From Bacillota bacterium (GTDB lineage: Bacteria; Bacillota; Clostridia; Lachnospirales; Lachnospiraceae), in the NCBI GenBank assembly GCA_023423335.1, contig JAFAFU010000073.1, forward strand, positions 1 through 64,000: DNA of 64,000 nucleotides, given 5' to 3'. Positions 44,712 through 55,272 of the stretch are shown here, in pieces; the first letter of the stretch is position 1, and every line of letters begins with the position of its first letter. A model generated the notes under the pieces. The model saw only the letters and a program-made list of their open reading frames with translations, had not been told where the DNA came from and did not search any database. The position numbers and the translations under genes are program-made.

Positions 44712-47372
44712 ATGGAAAAGGAACTCGCTAAGACCTATGACCCCAAGGACATAGAAGAAAGATTGTACCAGAAATGGGAAGACAATAAGTATTTCCACGC
44801 GGAAGCAGATAGAAGCAAAAAGCCCTTCACAATCGTGATTCCCCCGCCGAACATCACCGGCCAGCTTCACATGGGGCATGCACTGGATAATACGATGCAG
44901 GATATTCTGATCCGTCTTAAGAGGATGCAGGGCTATAATGCATTGTGGCAGCCGGGAACGGATCATGCCAGTATCGCCACCGAGGTTAAGATCATCGAGC
45001 AGCTTCGTAAGGAAGGTATCGAGAAGGCGGACCTGGGCAGAGAAGCCTTCCTGGAAAGAGCCTGGCAATGGAAGGAAGAGTACGGCGGAAGGATTATATC
45101 CCAGCTGAAGAAGCTGGGCTCCTCCTGTGATTGGGACAGAGAGCGCTTTACTATGGATGAGGGCTGTTCGGAGGCGGTTAGCAAGGTTTTTGTTAAGCTT
45201 TATGAGGAAGGTTACATCTATAAAGGTTCAAGAATCATAAACTGGTGCCCTGTTTGCAAGACCTCTATTTCTGATGCTGAAGTAGAGTATGAGGAGCATG
45301 CAGGACATTTCTGGCATATCAAATACCCGATTGCAGGAGAAGAGGGCTTTGTGGAGATCGCAACCACCAGGCCTGAGACAATGCTGGGAGATACTGCGGT
45401 AGCAGTTCATCCGGAGGACGAAAGATACCGGCATCTGATTGGAAAGAAGGTTCTCCTGCCCATTGTAAACAGGGAAATCCCGGTAGTAGCCGATACTTAT
45501 GTGGATAAGGATTTCGGAACCGGCGTGGTTAAGATTACTCCGGCTCATGACCCCAATGATTTCGAAGTTGGTAAGAGACATAATCTTCCTGAAATTAATG
45601 TTATGAATGATGACGCTTCCATCAACGGAAACGGCGGAAAATATGCCGGTATGGATCGTTACGAAGCACGGAAGCAGATCGTGAAAGAGCTGGATGAACT
45701 GGGACTTCTGGTTAAGGTTGCGGATCATTCCCATAATGTAGGAACCCATGACCGCTGTAAAACTACAGTGGAACCCCTGATTAAGCCCCAGTGGTTTGTT
45801 AAGATGGATGAGCTGATCAAACCGGCAGTGGAAGCAGTAAAGAGCGGAGAGATTCAGTTTGTTCCGGAACGCTTTGATAAGACGTATTTTAACTGGACGG
45901 ATAATATCCGTGACTGGTGTATTTCCAGACAGCTCTGGTGGGGGCACCGGATACCGGCTTATTACTGTGACGGCTGCGGAGAAGTTATCGTATCGGAAGA
46001 AGAGCCCAGCCGGTGCCCGAAATGCGGCAGTACCCATTTAAGACAGGATGAGGATACTCTGGATACCTGGTTCTCCTCTGCATTATGGCCCTTCTCGACC
46101 CTTGGCTGGCCGGAGAAGACAGAGGATCTGGATTATTTCTATCCAACCGATGTTCTGGTAACCGGATATGATATTATCTTCTTCTGGGTAGTCCGTATGA
46201 TATTCTCAGGCTACGCCCATATGGGGGAGAAACCCTTCAGCAAGGTTCTGATACACGGACTGGTAAGGGATTCCCAGGGACGTAAGATGAGCAAATCCCT
46301 CGGAAATGGGATTGACCCCCTGGAGGTGATTGATAAATACGGTGCGGACGCTCTCCGCTTCTCTCTGATAACCGGCAATGCACCCGGCAATGATATGCGC
46401 TTTTATTGGGAGAAGGTGGAGGCCAGCAGAAACTTTGCGAATAAGGTATGGAATGCCTCCCGCTTCATTATGATGAATCTGGAGAAGGCTGAGAACAATG
46501 CGATCATCGATTTACGTCTTATGACCGGTGCGGACCGCTGGATCTTATCCAAGGTAAATACTTTGGTAAAGGAAGTAACTGAGAATCTGGAAAGCTTTGA
46601 GCTGGGGATCGCATTACAGAAGATATATGACTTCATCTGGGAAGAGTTCTGCGACTGGTACATCGAGATGGTAAAGCCAAGATTATACAATGATGCCGAT
46701 GAGACGAAGACAGCGGTACTCTGGACCTTGAAGTATGTTCTGACGACCTCCTTAAAGCTGCTTCACCCCTATATGCCTTTTGTTACAGAAGAGATATTCT
46801 GTACTCTTCAGGAGATGTCAGGCAGCAGGGAAGCGGAATCCATTATGATCTCCCCATGGCCTGTTTATCACCCGGAATGGGAATTTGCGAAAGAACTGGA
46901 GAGTATCGAGCTGATCAAGGAAGCCGTCAAGGGCATCCGAATTGTACGCAGCAACATGAACGTACCTCCGAGCAGGAAGGCTGCCGTAATTGTGGTTTCC
47001 GATAATCCTAAGACCAGGGATATCTTCACTGACAGCAGGGTGTTCTTTGCAACCCTGGGATATGCCAGCGAGGTAACCGTGCAGCAGGATAAGGCCGGTA
47101 TCGGTGAAGATGCGGTATCTACAGTAATTCCGGGAGCAGCAATCTATATCCCGTTTGCGGATCTGGTTGATATTGATAAGGAAATTGAGCGTCTGACCAG
47201 GGAGAAGGAACGTCTGGAAAGCGAGCTGAAGCGTGTGACCGGAATGCTGGCGAATCCGAACTTTGTTAATAAGGCTCCGGAGAGTAAGCTGGCAGAAGAG
47301 CGGGCAAAGCTGGATAAATACAATGACATGATGAAACAGGTTACGGAACGCCTGAAGCTTTTGAGTAAGTAG
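44712..47372 (+). CDS. valS: Valyl-tRNA synthetase
   Basis: The 886-residue class I enzyme charges tRNA-Val and edits misactivated threonine. The HIGH motif appears as [15 protein letters not shown] (about residue 45). The KMSKS motif is [16 protein letters not shown] (about residue 525), with the CP1 editing domain ([21 protein letters not shown]-like region) between. A zinc-ribbon-like C-x2-C pair (YYCDGCGEV and RCPKCGST) is also present. The C-terminal coiled-coil arm ends in a lysine-rich helix. ATG 44712 follows AAGGAGAG at eight bases. The reading frame stays open to GTG 44586, but that part is leader. It is controlled by the upstream T-box. Confidence 0.97.
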   Translation: MEKELAKTYDPKDIEERLYQKWEDNKYFHAEADRSKKPFTIVIPPPNITGQLHMGHALDNTMQDILIRLKRMQGYNALWQPGTDHASIATEVKIIEQLRKEGIEKADLGREAFLERAWQWKEEYGGRIISQLKKLGSSCDWDRERFTMDEGCSEAVSKVFVKLYEEGYIYKGSRIINWCPVCKTSISDAEVEYEEHAGHFWHIKYPIAGEEGFVEIATTRPETMLGDTAVAVHPEDERYRHLIGKKVLLPIVNREIPVVADTYVDKDFGTGVVKITPAHDPNDFEVGKRHNLPEINVMNDDASINGNGGKYAGMDRYEARKQIVKELDELGLLVKVADHSHNVGTHDRCKTTVEPLIKPQWFVKMDELIKPAVEAVKSGEIQFVPERFDKTYFNWTDNIRDWCISRQLWWGHRIPAYYCDGCGEVIVSEEEPSRCPKCGSTHLRQDEDTLDTWFSSALWPFSTLGWPEKTEDLDYFYPTDVLVTGYDIIFFWVVRMIFSGYAHMGEKPFSKVLIHGLVRDSQGRKMSKSLGNGIDPLEVIDKYGADALRFSLITGNAPGNDMRFYWEKVEASRNFANKVWNASRFIMMNLEKAENNAIIDLRLMTGADRWILSKVNTLVKEVTENLESFELGIALQKIYDFIWEEFCDWYIEMVKPRLYNDADETKTAVLWTLKYVLTTSLKLLHPYMPFVTEEIFCTLQEMSGSREAESIMISPWPVYHPEWEFAKELESIELIKEAVKGIRIVRSNMNVPPSRKAAVIVVSDNPKTRDIFTDSRVFFATLGYASEVTVQQDKAGIGEDAVSTVIPGAAIYIPFADLVDIDKEIERLTREKERLESELKRVTGMLANPNFVNKAPESKLAEERAKLDKYNDMMKQVTERLKLLSK

Positions 47373-47410
47373 GCTTCTTTTCTATAGGAGGAAAGTGTGC
47401 AGCCTGATGC

Positions 47411-47507
47411 GGGGACTGTTGCATAATAATAAAAGCAGAGCAAAGGAGATTCCCTAATGCACTGTTTGCCTGACAGATCGATGATTATGCAACAGCCCCT
47501 GTTTTTT
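47411..47507 (+). terminator. Long-loop terminator after valS
   Basis: GGGGACTGTTGCATAAT (47411-47427) pairs with ATTATGCAACAGCCCC (47484-47499) with a single bulged base, and a GTTTTTT run follows. The 56-base loop is unusually long. It falls 39 bases after the valS stop. Confidence 0.7.
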
Positions 47508-47543
47508 GCGTCAATTATTTACACAATAATAACATATACCGTC

Positions 47544-47572
47544 TTGCAATCACGACCTGAATCCGATATGAT
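47544..47572 (+). promoter_or_regulatory. mgsA promoter
   Basis: TTGCAA (47544-47549) and TATGAT (47567-47572) are 17 bases apart, 124 bases upstream of the start codon of mgsA and after the valS terminator. Confidence 0.55.
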
Positions 47573-47695
47573 AAAGATAGATATTCCATTGGAACCAGGT
47601 ATGGCATTCAGAACAGACGGGCAGGGTGTTGTCTTCCTTCAATGGAACGTATAGAATTACATAAGTGAATACTTATTCAGGAAAGGGTTGTTGGA

Positions 47696-48175
47696 ATGCT
47701 GCAGGACGATTATATCAGTTTTACCATTGAAAAACAGAAGCATATCGCTTTGATTGCCCATGACAGTAAGAAACAGGAGATTGTGGATTGGGTGGATGCT
47801 AATAAGAATATTTTGAAGAATCATTTTTTATGCGGTACGGGTACCACAGCAAGAATACTAGCGGAGAAGACAGAGCTGCCGGTAAAGGCTTATAACAGCG
47901 GACCTCTTGGCGGTGACCAGCAGATCGGTTCCAGGATTGTGGAAGGCAATATCGATTTTGTGATATTCTTCTGGGATCCGCTGGAATCCCAGCCCCATGA
48001 CCCGGACGTGAAAGCCTTGCTCCGTATTGCGGCAGTTTATGATATTCCGGTTGCAAATAACAGGGCGACAGCGGATTTTCTTATTACTTCCAAATATATG
48101 AATGAGGAATATGAAAGAAAGGTTTTAAATTATAATAAGATCATTCAGCACAGATTGAAGGAGCTCAGCGAATGA
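47696..48175 (+). CDS. mgsA: Methylglyoxal synthase
   Basis: The 159-residue cytosolic enzyme converts dihydroxyacetone phosphate to methylglyoxal and phosphate, a bypass that relieves sugar-phosphate stress. Family motifs are HIALIAHDSKKQEIVDW, the phosphate loop CGTGTTAR, SGPLGGDQQIGS, and FFWDPLESQPHDPDVKALLR, which includes the catalytic Asp and the His of the active site. Length is typical. GAAAGGG is spaced about eight bases before ATG 47696. It has its own promoter and terminator. A glyoxalase-like (VOC) gene exists at 20574 but is not linked. Confidence 0.95.
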   Translation: MLQDDYISFTIEKQKHIALIAHDSKKQEIVDWVDANKNILKNHFLCGTGTTARILAEKTELPVKAYNSGPLGGDQQIGSRIVEGNIDFVIFFWDPLESQPHDPDVKALLRIAAVYDIPVANNRATADFLITSKYMNEEYERKVLNYNKIIQHRLKELSE

Positions 48176-48267
48176 CGCTTCTGGCAGCAGGAGGCTCAGA
48201 TTACTGAGCATGGCAAAAAATCAGTGAGATAGCCGAAGCTTAATTTATATAATAATATAATAATAAG

Positions 48268-48315
48268 TACATCCCGGATGTTATGGCTTTACAAGGCACC
48301 CGGGATGTATTTTTT
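48268..48315 (+). terminator. Terminator after mgsA
   Basis: TACATCCCGG (48268-48277) and CCGGGATGTA (48300-48309) are perfect ten-base arms, followed by TTTTTT (48310-48315). Confidence 0.88.
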
Positions 48316-48384
48316 AATGGAATGAGCAGGGGGCATCGACAGTGATAAAAACACAAGAGGGGCCTTATGCTTCTCTCAGACTAA

Positions 48385-49260
48385 TTAACCGGCGGTCAGG
48401 CTGTCAATGAAGTATCTGGCGGCCTCTGAGATGGGGATATCGTTATTATAAGCTGCAACCAGCATTCTGGAGGGGATCTCCAGGGTATTAATGACGGTCA
48501 GGTTACCCGTCTCCCTGATACAGAAATCAGGGATGAAGGCGATACCAAGGCCGATTTTTGCCAGGTCAATCAGAAGGTCATTGCTGCTTAGCTCAATGGC
48601 AGGAACCAGATCCAGGGAGTTTTCCAGGAAAAGATTGTGCAGATACATGCTGGTGGTGGAACGTTTCTCCAGCATAAGGATCGGGTACTGCTGCAGCTCC
48701 TGGAGGGTAACCGGACGATTACTCAAAGGGAAAGCATCCTTGTTGGCAATGAAGATATCCCGGAATTCCTTTACGGGGATAATCTGCATCATATTATTCA
48801 AGGCGGAATTCGGTGAATTGGTTACGATAATGTCCACCTCGTTCCGCTCCAGAAGCTTTGCACATTGCAGAGAGGTACCATTGGTGACCTTGATGTGGAT
48901 ATTGGGAAACTGCTTGTGGAATTGATTCAGATACGGAACCAGATAATAACGGCAGATGGTGTCGCTGGCTCCAAGTCTAAGCTGAATTCCGCTTTTCGGA
49001 TCGGCACAAAGCTGGTTTTCACCCCGGCTGATCAGATTGATGGCCGGTTCGATATGTTTTAAGAGAAGCTCACCCTCCTTCGTCAGGGCCACCCGTTTTG
49101 TACTGCGGATGAACAGGGTTTGATTCAAACGCTTCTCCAGGGTTTTAATGGACTGGCTGACGGCTGATTGGGAGATAAACAGGGTATCTGCGGCCTCGGA
49201 GAAGCTAAGGCTCTTTGCCACATGATAAAACACCTTATACAATTCATAATTAATATCCAT
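48385..49260 (-). CDS. LysR-family transcriptional regulator
   Basis: A 291-residue LysR protein. The helix-turn-helix is at residues 18-40 (SFSEAADTLFISQSAVSQSI), and the effector-binding domain begins near residue 90 with LRLGASDTICRYYLVPYLNQF. It is like the LysR protein at 18281 in the first 100 residues, so the two may be paralogues of one subfamily. It is read divergently from purL with 198 bases between, and a perfect dyad lies in that gap. GGAGG precedes the start. A ligand cannot be named; control of purL is possible but unproven. Confidence 0.9.
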   Translation of the reverse strand: MDINYELYKVFYHVAKSLSFSEAADTLFISQSAVSQSIKTLEKRLNQTLFIRSTKRVALTKEGELLLKHIEPAINLISRGENQLCADPKSGIQLRLGASDTICRYYLVPYLNQFHKQFPNIHIKVTNGTSLQCAKLLERNEVDIIVTNSPNSALNNMMQIIPVKEFRDIFIANKDAFPLSNRPVTLQELQQYPILMLEKRSTTSMYLHNLFLENSLDLVPAIELSSNDLLIDLAKIGLGIAFIPDFCIRETGNLTVINTLEIPSRMLVAAYNNDIPISEAARYFIDSLTAG

Positions 49261-49340
49261 AATATCCTCCTATAACCCCGCCATTGCAGGCAGCGGGGTT
49301 GATCGAACGTGGAGCTGCTGTTAATCGGAAGCATTCTATA

Positions 49341-49407
49341 TATTAGATAGTCTAATAAAAAGATTTACATATATTAATTATGATTATAAGACATGTTATG
49401 TTATAAT
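49341..49407. promoter_or_regulatory. LysR/purL divergent control region
   Basis: A perfect dyad TATTAGA-TAG-TCTAATA (49341-49357) has the size and AT-rich form of a LysR site. A TATAAT for purL lies at 49402-49407 but its -35 box is weak, as is usual for activated promoters. Confidence 0.55.
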
Positions 49408-49458
49408 GCAAGAAAATGATAGGAATCCAGACCTTCTGAAGGATAAGGAGCGTATTTT

Positions 49459-52400
49459 ATGGCCAGAGTAAAGCGGATTTACGTAGAGAAGAAAGAACCC
49501 TTTGCAGTCAGAGCAGAGGAATTAAAAACCGAACTGAAAAGTTATCTTGGAATGAAGGGCCTGCAATCTGTCAGAGTCCTGATCCGTTACGATATAGAGA
49601 ATATTAGTGAAGAAACCTGTAAGAAAGCACTGGGAACCGTATTTTCGGAGCCTCCGGTTGATATTCTGATGGAAGAGAAATTTACCACTGAAGAGGGAGA
49701 TAAGATTTTTTCCGTAGAATATTTGCCGGGACAGTTTGACCAGCGGGCAGATTCCGCGGAGCAGTGCGTGAAGCTCCTGAATGAGACGGAGTCCCCTGTA
49801 ATACGTTCCGCCACCACCTATATCCTCACCGGCGATATTACGGAGGAAGAGTTTGAAAGGATTAAGACCTACTGCATTAATCCGGTGGATTCCAGAGAGA
49901 CGGATGAAGCAATACCAAAGACCCTGGTGGCAGAATATGACGAGCCGGAGGATGTTATTATCCTCACCGGCTTTAAGGATATGGAGAAGGAGCAGCTTCA
50001 TCAGCTCTATTCCTCCTTTAATCTTGCCATGACCTTTGAAGATTTTAAGCATATCCAGAAATATTTCCGTAGAGAAGAGGACCGTGATCCATCCATGACG
50101 GAGATCCGTGTACTTGATACCTATTGGTCCGATCATTGCCGTCATACGACCTTCCTGACGGAGCTGAAGGATATCCGCTTCGAGGAGGGCTATTATGCGG
50201 AGCCGATCAAGGCCGCCTACAACAGTTATATTGCGGAACGGGACAAGCTGTACAAGGGCAGGGATGACAAATATATCTCCCTGATGGATATCGCCCTTCT
50301 GGCTATGAAGAAATTACGGTCAGAGGGTAAGCTGGAGGATATGGAAGTGTCCGATGAGATCAATGCCTGCTCCATTATCGTACCCGTAGAAATCGACGGC
50401 AGAACGGAAGAGTGGCTGGTATTCTTCAAGAATGAAACCCACAATCACCCGACGGAGATTGAACCCTTCGGCGGAGCCGCCACCTGTCTTGGCGGAGCCA
50501 TCCGTGATCCGCTGTCCGGCAGAGGGTATGTATATCAGGCGATGAGAGTGACTGGTGCCGCAGACCCTACGGTACCCGTTAAGGATACCCTGAAGGGCAA
50601 GCTGGCCCAGAGAAAGATTTGCACCGGTGCCGCGGCAGGCTACTCCTCCTATGGCAACCAGATTGGTCTGGCAACCGGCCTGGTGGATGAGGTATATCAT
50701 CCGGGCTATGTGGCAAAAAGATTAGAAATCGGCGCTGTTATGGGAGCTGCTCCAAGAAGGAATGTAATCCGTGAGAATTCTGACCCCGGGGACATCATCA
50801 TTTTGATGGGAGGACGGACCGGACGGGACGGACTCGGCGGTGCAACCGGATCATCGAAGATCCATACGACAGAATCGATCGAGACCTGCGGCGCGGAGGT
50901 TCAGAAGGGCAATGCCCCTACGGAAAGAAAGCTCCAGCGCTTATTCCGCAGGGAAGAGGTAAGCAGATTAATTAAGAAATGCAATGATTTTGGGGCAGGC
51001 GGCGTATCCGTAGCAATCGGTGAGCTGGCAGCAGGCCTCTATATAGATTTAGACCAGGTACCGAAAAAATATGCCGGACTTGACGGGACTGAGCTGGCAA
51101 TCTCAGAATCCCAGGAAAGAATGGCAATTGTAGTAGACCCGAAAGATGTTGACCAAATGCTTCAATATGCGGAGGAGGAAAACCTGGAGGCAGTTGTTGT
51201 TGCGAAGGTAACAGAGTCTCCCCGGCTTGTGATGGAGTGGAGGGGCAGACAAATCGTTAATCTGTCCAGAGCCTTTCTCGATACCAACGGTGCTCATCAG
51301 GAGGCCTCTGCTTTCGTCCGGGTACCGGCGAAGGAAGATAATTATCTGACCACCGGAGCTTCCGGATTGCTTTCCGATACTTCTGATTTTAAGGAAAAAT
51401 GGCTGAAGAACCTGTCGGCCTTGAACACATGCTCCAAGAAGGGGCTGGTTGAGATGTTTGACAGCTCCATCGGCGCCTCCACCGTTACCATGCCTTACGG
51501 CGGAAAGTATCAGCTGTCTCCGATTCAAACAATGACGGCAAAGCTTCCTGTGCTTGACGGAAGCTGTGACACCGTTACCATGATGAGCTATGGCTTTGAT
51601 CCTTACCTGTCCAGCTGGTCCCCCTTTCATGGGTCAGCTTATTCGGTGCTTTCTTCGGTTGCCAAGATTGTGGCTTCCGGCGGCGACCATACGAAGATCC
51701 GCTTTACCTTCCAGGAGTTCTTCCGCCGGCTCGGGAATGATCCCAAACGCTGGGGAGAGCCGTTGGTTGCTCTGTTAGGCGCGTATGATGCGCAGGTAAG
51801 ATTAGGTCTGCCCTCCATCGGAGGCAAGGACAGTATGTCCGGGACCTTCAACGATATTGATGTTCCGCCGACTCTGGTATCCTTTGCTGTGGATATAGCG
51901 AAGGCAGGAGATATCATTACCACCGAACTGAAAGTACCGGGCAATGTCCTGGTAGAATTCCGGATACAAAAAGACGCCTATGATCTTCCCGATTATGACC
52001 AGGCAAGCTCCTTATACGGCAGAATTACCCGCCTGATGAGCAGCGGCAGGATTGCATCCGCTTATGCCGTGGGCTTTGGCGGTACGGCGGAAGCAGTATG
52101 CAAGATGGCCTTTGGTAACAAGCTGGGCGTAAAGCTTTCGGATCGTCTTTCGGAGAAGGATTTATTCCTGCCGGGTTACGGTGCGATTGCGGCGGAAATA
52201 AGGGAAGAGGATTGGAAGGCTCTGAATTCGGGTGCCCTGGCAGAAGACAGGCAGGATCGTATTACCTTCTCATCGGAGGAAATGAAGCTGATTGGTACGA
52301 TTACAAAAGAGGAATTTTTCCAATATAAAAATACCATTATTACGATGGAAGAAGCTCTGGCTTCCTGGACCGGGACCCTGGAGAGGGTATATCCGACAAG

Positions 52401-53277
52401 AACGGCGGAAGAAGCAAACAAGCTTGAAACGAAGCTTTATGATGCGAAGAGGCTTTATGTTGCGAGGAATAAAGTAGCGAAGCCAAAGGTATTCATACCT
52501 GTATTTCCCGGAACAAATTGTGAGTACGACACATGGAAGGCATTTCAAAATGCCGGTGCCGAGATAAATACGATAGTATTCCAAAATTTGACGGCCGAGA
52601 ACATAAGAGAATCTGTGGGAGCCTTTGCAGGGGGCATTAGGGGGGCACAGATTCTCATGTTCCCCGGTGGATTTTCCGCCGGAGACGAGCCCGATGGATC
52701 TGGTAAATTTATAGCAACCGCATTCCGTAATGAGAAGATCAGGGAAGCGGTCAGTGACCTCTTAAACAACAGGGATGGTCTGGCACTGGGTATCTGCAAC
52801 GGATTCCAGGCATTGATCAAGCTGGGACTTGTGCCTTACGGTGAGATAACTCCTCAGAAACAGGATTCCCCGACACTGATAACCAACAGTATCGGACGCC
52901 ATGTTTCGAAGGCAGTTTATACCAAGGTGGTAACCAATAAATCACCCTGGCTTATGAAGGCCGAGCTGGGGGGGATTTATACCATACCGGCCTCCCATGG
53001 AGAAGGCCGCTTTGTAGCAAACGGGGAATGGATTCAGAAGCTGTTTGATAATGGGCAGGTAGCGACACAATATGTGGATCTAGAGGGAAATCCTACGATG
53101 GACCCGGATTATAACCCGAACGGTTCTTATTACGCCATCGAGGGAATCACCAGCCCGGACGGAAGAGTACTGGGTAAGATGACCCATTCCGAGCGCTGCG
53201 GGGATTCCGTAGCCATCAACATCTACGGCAGCCAGAACCAGCATATCTTCGAAGCCGGTGTAAGCTATTTCAGATAA
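49459..53277 (+). CDS. purL: Phosphoribosylformylglycinamidine synthase, single-chain form
   Basis: The 1272-residue enzyme converts FGAR, glutamine and ATP to FGAM in purine synthesis. It is the large one-chain form with its own glutaminase, so no PurS or PurQ is needed. The synthetase half has TYWSDHCRHTTF and KNETHNHPTEIEPFGGAATC. The second half has GGKDSMSGTF. The C-terminal class I amidotransferase has FPGTNCEYD, the nucleophile in LGICNGFQ and HGEGRF. This form is typical of Clostridia and streptococci as well as proteobacteria. The gene is alone, far from purC-F-B, and divergent from a LysR gene. Confidence 0.96.
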   Translation: MARVKRIYVEKKEPFAVRAEELKTELKSYLGMKGLQSVRVLIRYDIENISEETCKKALGTVFSEPPVDILMEEKFTTEEGDKIFSVEYLPGQFDQRADSAEQCVKLLNETESPVIRSATTYILTGDITEEEFERIKTYCINPVDSRETDEAIPKTLVAEYDEPEDVIILTGFKDMEKEQLHQLYSSFNLAMTFEDFKHIQKYFRREEDRDPSMTEIRVLDTYWSDHCRHTTFLTELKDIRFEEGYYAEPIKAAYNSYIAERDKLYKGRDDKYISLMDIALLAMKKLRSEGKLEDMEVSDEINACSIIVPVEIDGRTEEWLVFFKNETHNHPTEIEPFGGAATCLGGAIRDPLSGRGYVYQAMRVTGAADPTVPVKDTLKGKLAQRKICTGAAAGYSSYGNQIGLATGLVDEVYHPGYVAKRLEIGAVMGAAPRRNVIRENSDPGDIIILMGGRTGRDGLGGATGSSKIHTTESIETCGAEVQKGNAPTERKLQRLFRREEVSRLIKKCNDFGAGGVSVAIGELAAGLYIDLDQVPKKYAGLDGTELAISESQERMAIVVDPKDVDQMLQYAEEENLEAVVVAKVTESPRLVMEWRGRQIVNLSRAFLDTNGAHQEASAFVRVPAKEDNYLTTGASGLLSDTSDFKEKWLKNLSALNTCSKKGLVEMFDSSIGASTVTMPYGGKYQLSPIQTMTAKLPVLDGSCDTVTMMSYGFDPYLSSWSPFHGSAYSVLSSVAKIVASGGDHTKIRFTFQEFFRRLGNDPKRWGEPLVALLGAYDAQVRLGLPSIGGKDSMSGTFNDIDVPPTLVSFAVDIAKAGDIITTELKVPGNVLVEFRIQKDAYDLPDYDQASSLYGRITRLMSSGRIASAYAVGFGGTAEAVCKMAFGNKLGVKLSDRLSEKDLFLPGYGAIAAEIREEDWKALNSGALAEDRQDRITFSSEEMKLIGTITKEEFFQYKNTIITMEEALASWTGTLERVYPTRTAEEANKLETKLYDAKRLYVARNKVAKPKVFIPVFPGTNCEYDTWKAFQNAGAEINTIVFQNLTAENIRESVGAFAGGIRGAQILMFPGGFSAGDEPDGSGKFIATAFRNEKIREAVSDLLNNRDGLALGICNGFQALIKLGLVPYGEITPQKQDSPTLITNSIGRHVSKAVYTKVVTNKSPWLMKAELGGIYTIPASHGEGRFVANGEWIQKLFDNGQVATQYVDLEGNPTMDPDYNPNGSYYAIEGITSPDGRVLGKMTHSERCGDSVAINIYGSQNQHIFEAGVSYFR

Positions 53278-53341
53278 AACACCTGCTTCAGGAATTAATA
53301 ACATGTAAATTCTTATAACTTATATGACTCTTCGTATAATG

Positions 53342-53381
53342 GGGAGAAGAAAGATGCTTGTATAAACATCTTCCTTCTCCC
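53342..53381. other. Hairpin after purL
   Basis: GGGAGAAG-A-AAGATG (53342-53356) pairs with CATCTT-C-CTTCTCCC (53367-53381) with one mismatch. A-runs rather than T-runs follow on the plus strand, so it is not a standard terminator in either direction, though it lies between convergent genes. Confidence 0.5.
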
Positions 53382-53472
53382 AAAAAATTTTAAACGGCCT
53401 CCTAGTACCTGTCACCATTGCGTTAGAAGTTTACACAAACTTTGGGATGCTCTCTGGATTTAATTATATTCC

Positions 53473-53913
53473 TTATTCATCTTTGTAGCCAAATCCGGAG
53501 TATAACCCCATAGACTTACCTGTGATGTCATATAAAGTATATTCTATATACAGCGAATCCTCATCTATTCGATATATTTCTGTGCCCACAGGAAAAGAGC
53601 TCGAATAAAAATCCTCTTTCGGAACAAGGCTGTCATCTGTTTCGTAACTTGTAACAGCGATAACGCTTCCTAAATATTCCAATTTATCAATATCATGTCT
53701 GCTTCCTTTAGCGGTATCAAAAAAGATATACAATTCACCATCTACAAAAATTGAAGGCGGCGGGACATCCTCTACAACATCCTCTGCAACAATTGAAGGC
53801 GCTGGGTCATCCGGGGTTAACGAAGGTGATAGCTCATCTTCAAAAGGCGTCTCAGAACTGCAGGCGGACAAAAGCAATACAGAAAGCGCAAGAACAAATA
53901 ACCTTTTAATCAT
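53473..53913 (-). CDS. Small lipoprotein of unknown function
   Basis: A 146-residue protein with a lipoprotein signal peptide. The hydrophobic stretch LFVLALSVLLLSAC ends in the lipobox LLSAC, so Cys18 should be lipidated and hold it on the outer membrane face. A Pro/Asp/Glu-rich linker of about 35 residues leads to a small domain with many aromatic residues (YSGFGYKDE at the end). I recognise no family. It lies 44 bases upstream of the GH43 stop codon region and is read in the same direction as GH43. Confidence 0.7.
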   Translation of the reverse strand: MIKRLFVLALSVLLLSACSSETPFEDELSPSLTPDDPAPSIVAEDVVEDVPPPSIFVDGELYIFFDTAKGSRHDIDKLEYLGSVIAVTSYETDDSLVPKEDFYSSSFPVGTEIYRIDEDSLYIEYTLYDITGKSMGLYSGFGYKDE

Positions 53914-53956
53914 AGAGATAACCTCCCTCCTTGTTCTTATTTAAATCAATATCTTG

Positions 53957-54940
53957 TTATAGTCCAATTTGTAAACGTGTATCCATAACCTGTAAGTCTC
54001 TTACTCTTGGGATATTCCCTTCTTCCGCCAGCGGTATAAATACAGGCCGTTCCAATAAATTCTTGTTCGGAGAATGGAGGGTAAGATACAGCTCTTTGTT
54101 AAACGCTCTGAATATCATTCCATGGCCGCCGTCGCTTTTATAAAGCAAATCCGCATCATGTCTCCAGGGGCCGGTGATGGAGCCGTTGTCCGATATGGAG
54201 ACGATCTGAACATAGTCATTATTATCGCTAAGACTGGACCATAACATAACCAAAGGCTTTACTCCGGTGTCATAAGCCACAGAAATCGAAGCAGATTCAT
54301 AGGAAGCCATTTTATCATTAATGTCTGCAAAATTACGGTAAGGACTGTCGGGCTGGAATAGATATGGTCCATCCGTAACATAATTAGGGCCGTTTCTTAT
54401 GGGGCGTGACCATGGTGAATTTGACGCGGTAAAAAGTAATACCGGCTCTGATATGGATTTACTCAAATCAGAAGAAAGCTTAACAGCGCATATTTCTCCG
54501 TCTCCCACCTGAACCCATTCATGACAGAACACCATATAGGGCTGCCCGCTTGCATCTACGTAAAAGGTACCGTCCAGGCACTCCCAGTTATGAGGAGTCA
54601 CCGGACCGTCGCTATGCAGGCGGAAGGGACCGGTGGGAGAATCCGAGATCAGGATCTGTGTTCCCCGGCAGCGGTCGGGGGCTTTAAAGGATACAAACGC
54701 GTAGAAGGAGCCGTTATATACATGAACCTCCGGGGCCCAGTAATTACGGTCTGCCCAGAAGCCCTCCGGCTTATGGAAGGCCTCTATCGGAGCGCTCCAA
54801 TCACTTAAATCCTCACTGACATATACATCGAAGCCATCGCATTCACCCCAGCAGGTTGCACCCCGGGTTCCATACATGTAGTATTTTTCCTCATAGGGAA
54901 GAACAAAGGGATCGCGGATATTGATATCATTTAAATTCAT
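53957..54940 (-). CDS. Glycoside hydrolase family 43 protein
   Basis: A 327-residue five-bladed propeller hydrolase with no signal peptide. INIRDPFVL near the N-terminus carries the catalytic base (Asp10), PEGFWADRNYWAPEVH is a typical GH43 segment, and LDGTFYVDASGQPYM holds the pKa-modulating Asp. At the place of the general acid the sequence is VTDGPYLF, with Asp where many GH43 enzymes have Glu. GGHGMIFRAFN supplies the conserved His. GH43 members act on arabinan, arabinoxylan or xylo-oligosaccharides; the substrate is not decided. ATG 54940 has AAAGAGG nine bases upstream. It is divergent from the secreted SGNH esterase. Confidence 0.85.
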   Translation of the reverse strand: MNLNDINIRDPFVLPYEEKYYMYGTRGATCWGECDGFDVYVSEDLSDWSAPIEAFHKPEGFWADRNYWAPEVHVYNGSFYAFVSFKAPDRCRGTQILISDSPTGPFRLHSDGPVTPHNWECLDGTFYVDASGQPYMVFCHEWVQVGDGEICAVKLSSDLSKSISEPVLLFTASNSPWSRPIRNGPNYVTDGPYLFQPDSPYRNFADINDKMASYESASISVAYDTGVKPLVMLWSSLSDNNDYVQIVSISDNGSITGPWRHDADLLYKSDGGHGMIFRAFNKELYLTLHSPNKNLLERPVFIPLAEEGNIPRVRDLQVMDTRLQIGL

Positions 54941-54989
54941 AATCGTCAACCTCTTTCTTAAGAATCATTCATCAAACGAACTTTTCTTC

Positions 54990-55018
54990 ATCTTACCTTA
55001 TCCCTAAGCAATAATCAA
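54990..55018 (-). promoter_or_regulatory. Candidate GH43 promoter
   Basis: On the minus strand TTGATT (55013-55018) and TAAGAT (54990-54995) are 17 bases apart, 50 bases before the GH43 start. The same 332-base gap has a perfect 16-bp AT palindrome AAAATAAATTTATTTT (55085-55100), and a TATAAT at 55192-55197 for the other direction without a good -35. Confidence 0.45.
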
Positions 55019-55272
55019 TCCTTTCCCGGTTGCTGCCCCAAAACGGGCAAAATATTTCGAAAATTGCACAAGAAATAAATTGAGAAAATAAATTTATTTT
55101 AATACAAGAAAAGGATACCGCAGGCACAGGGTATCAGCTCATATTGATGTTATAGGTTGCAGGTTATAGAAAGTATTATGATATAATTATTAGACTATTT
55201 TGTTAAGGATTTATATAATGGGATTAACATTATTAGACATTTATACCGGGTTTACCCATAGGAGGAGAGAGG

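Noticed and set aside
47457..47654. 65-residue frame after valS
   Set aside because: It begins inside the loop of the valS terminator and runs through its right arm and the mgsA promoter.
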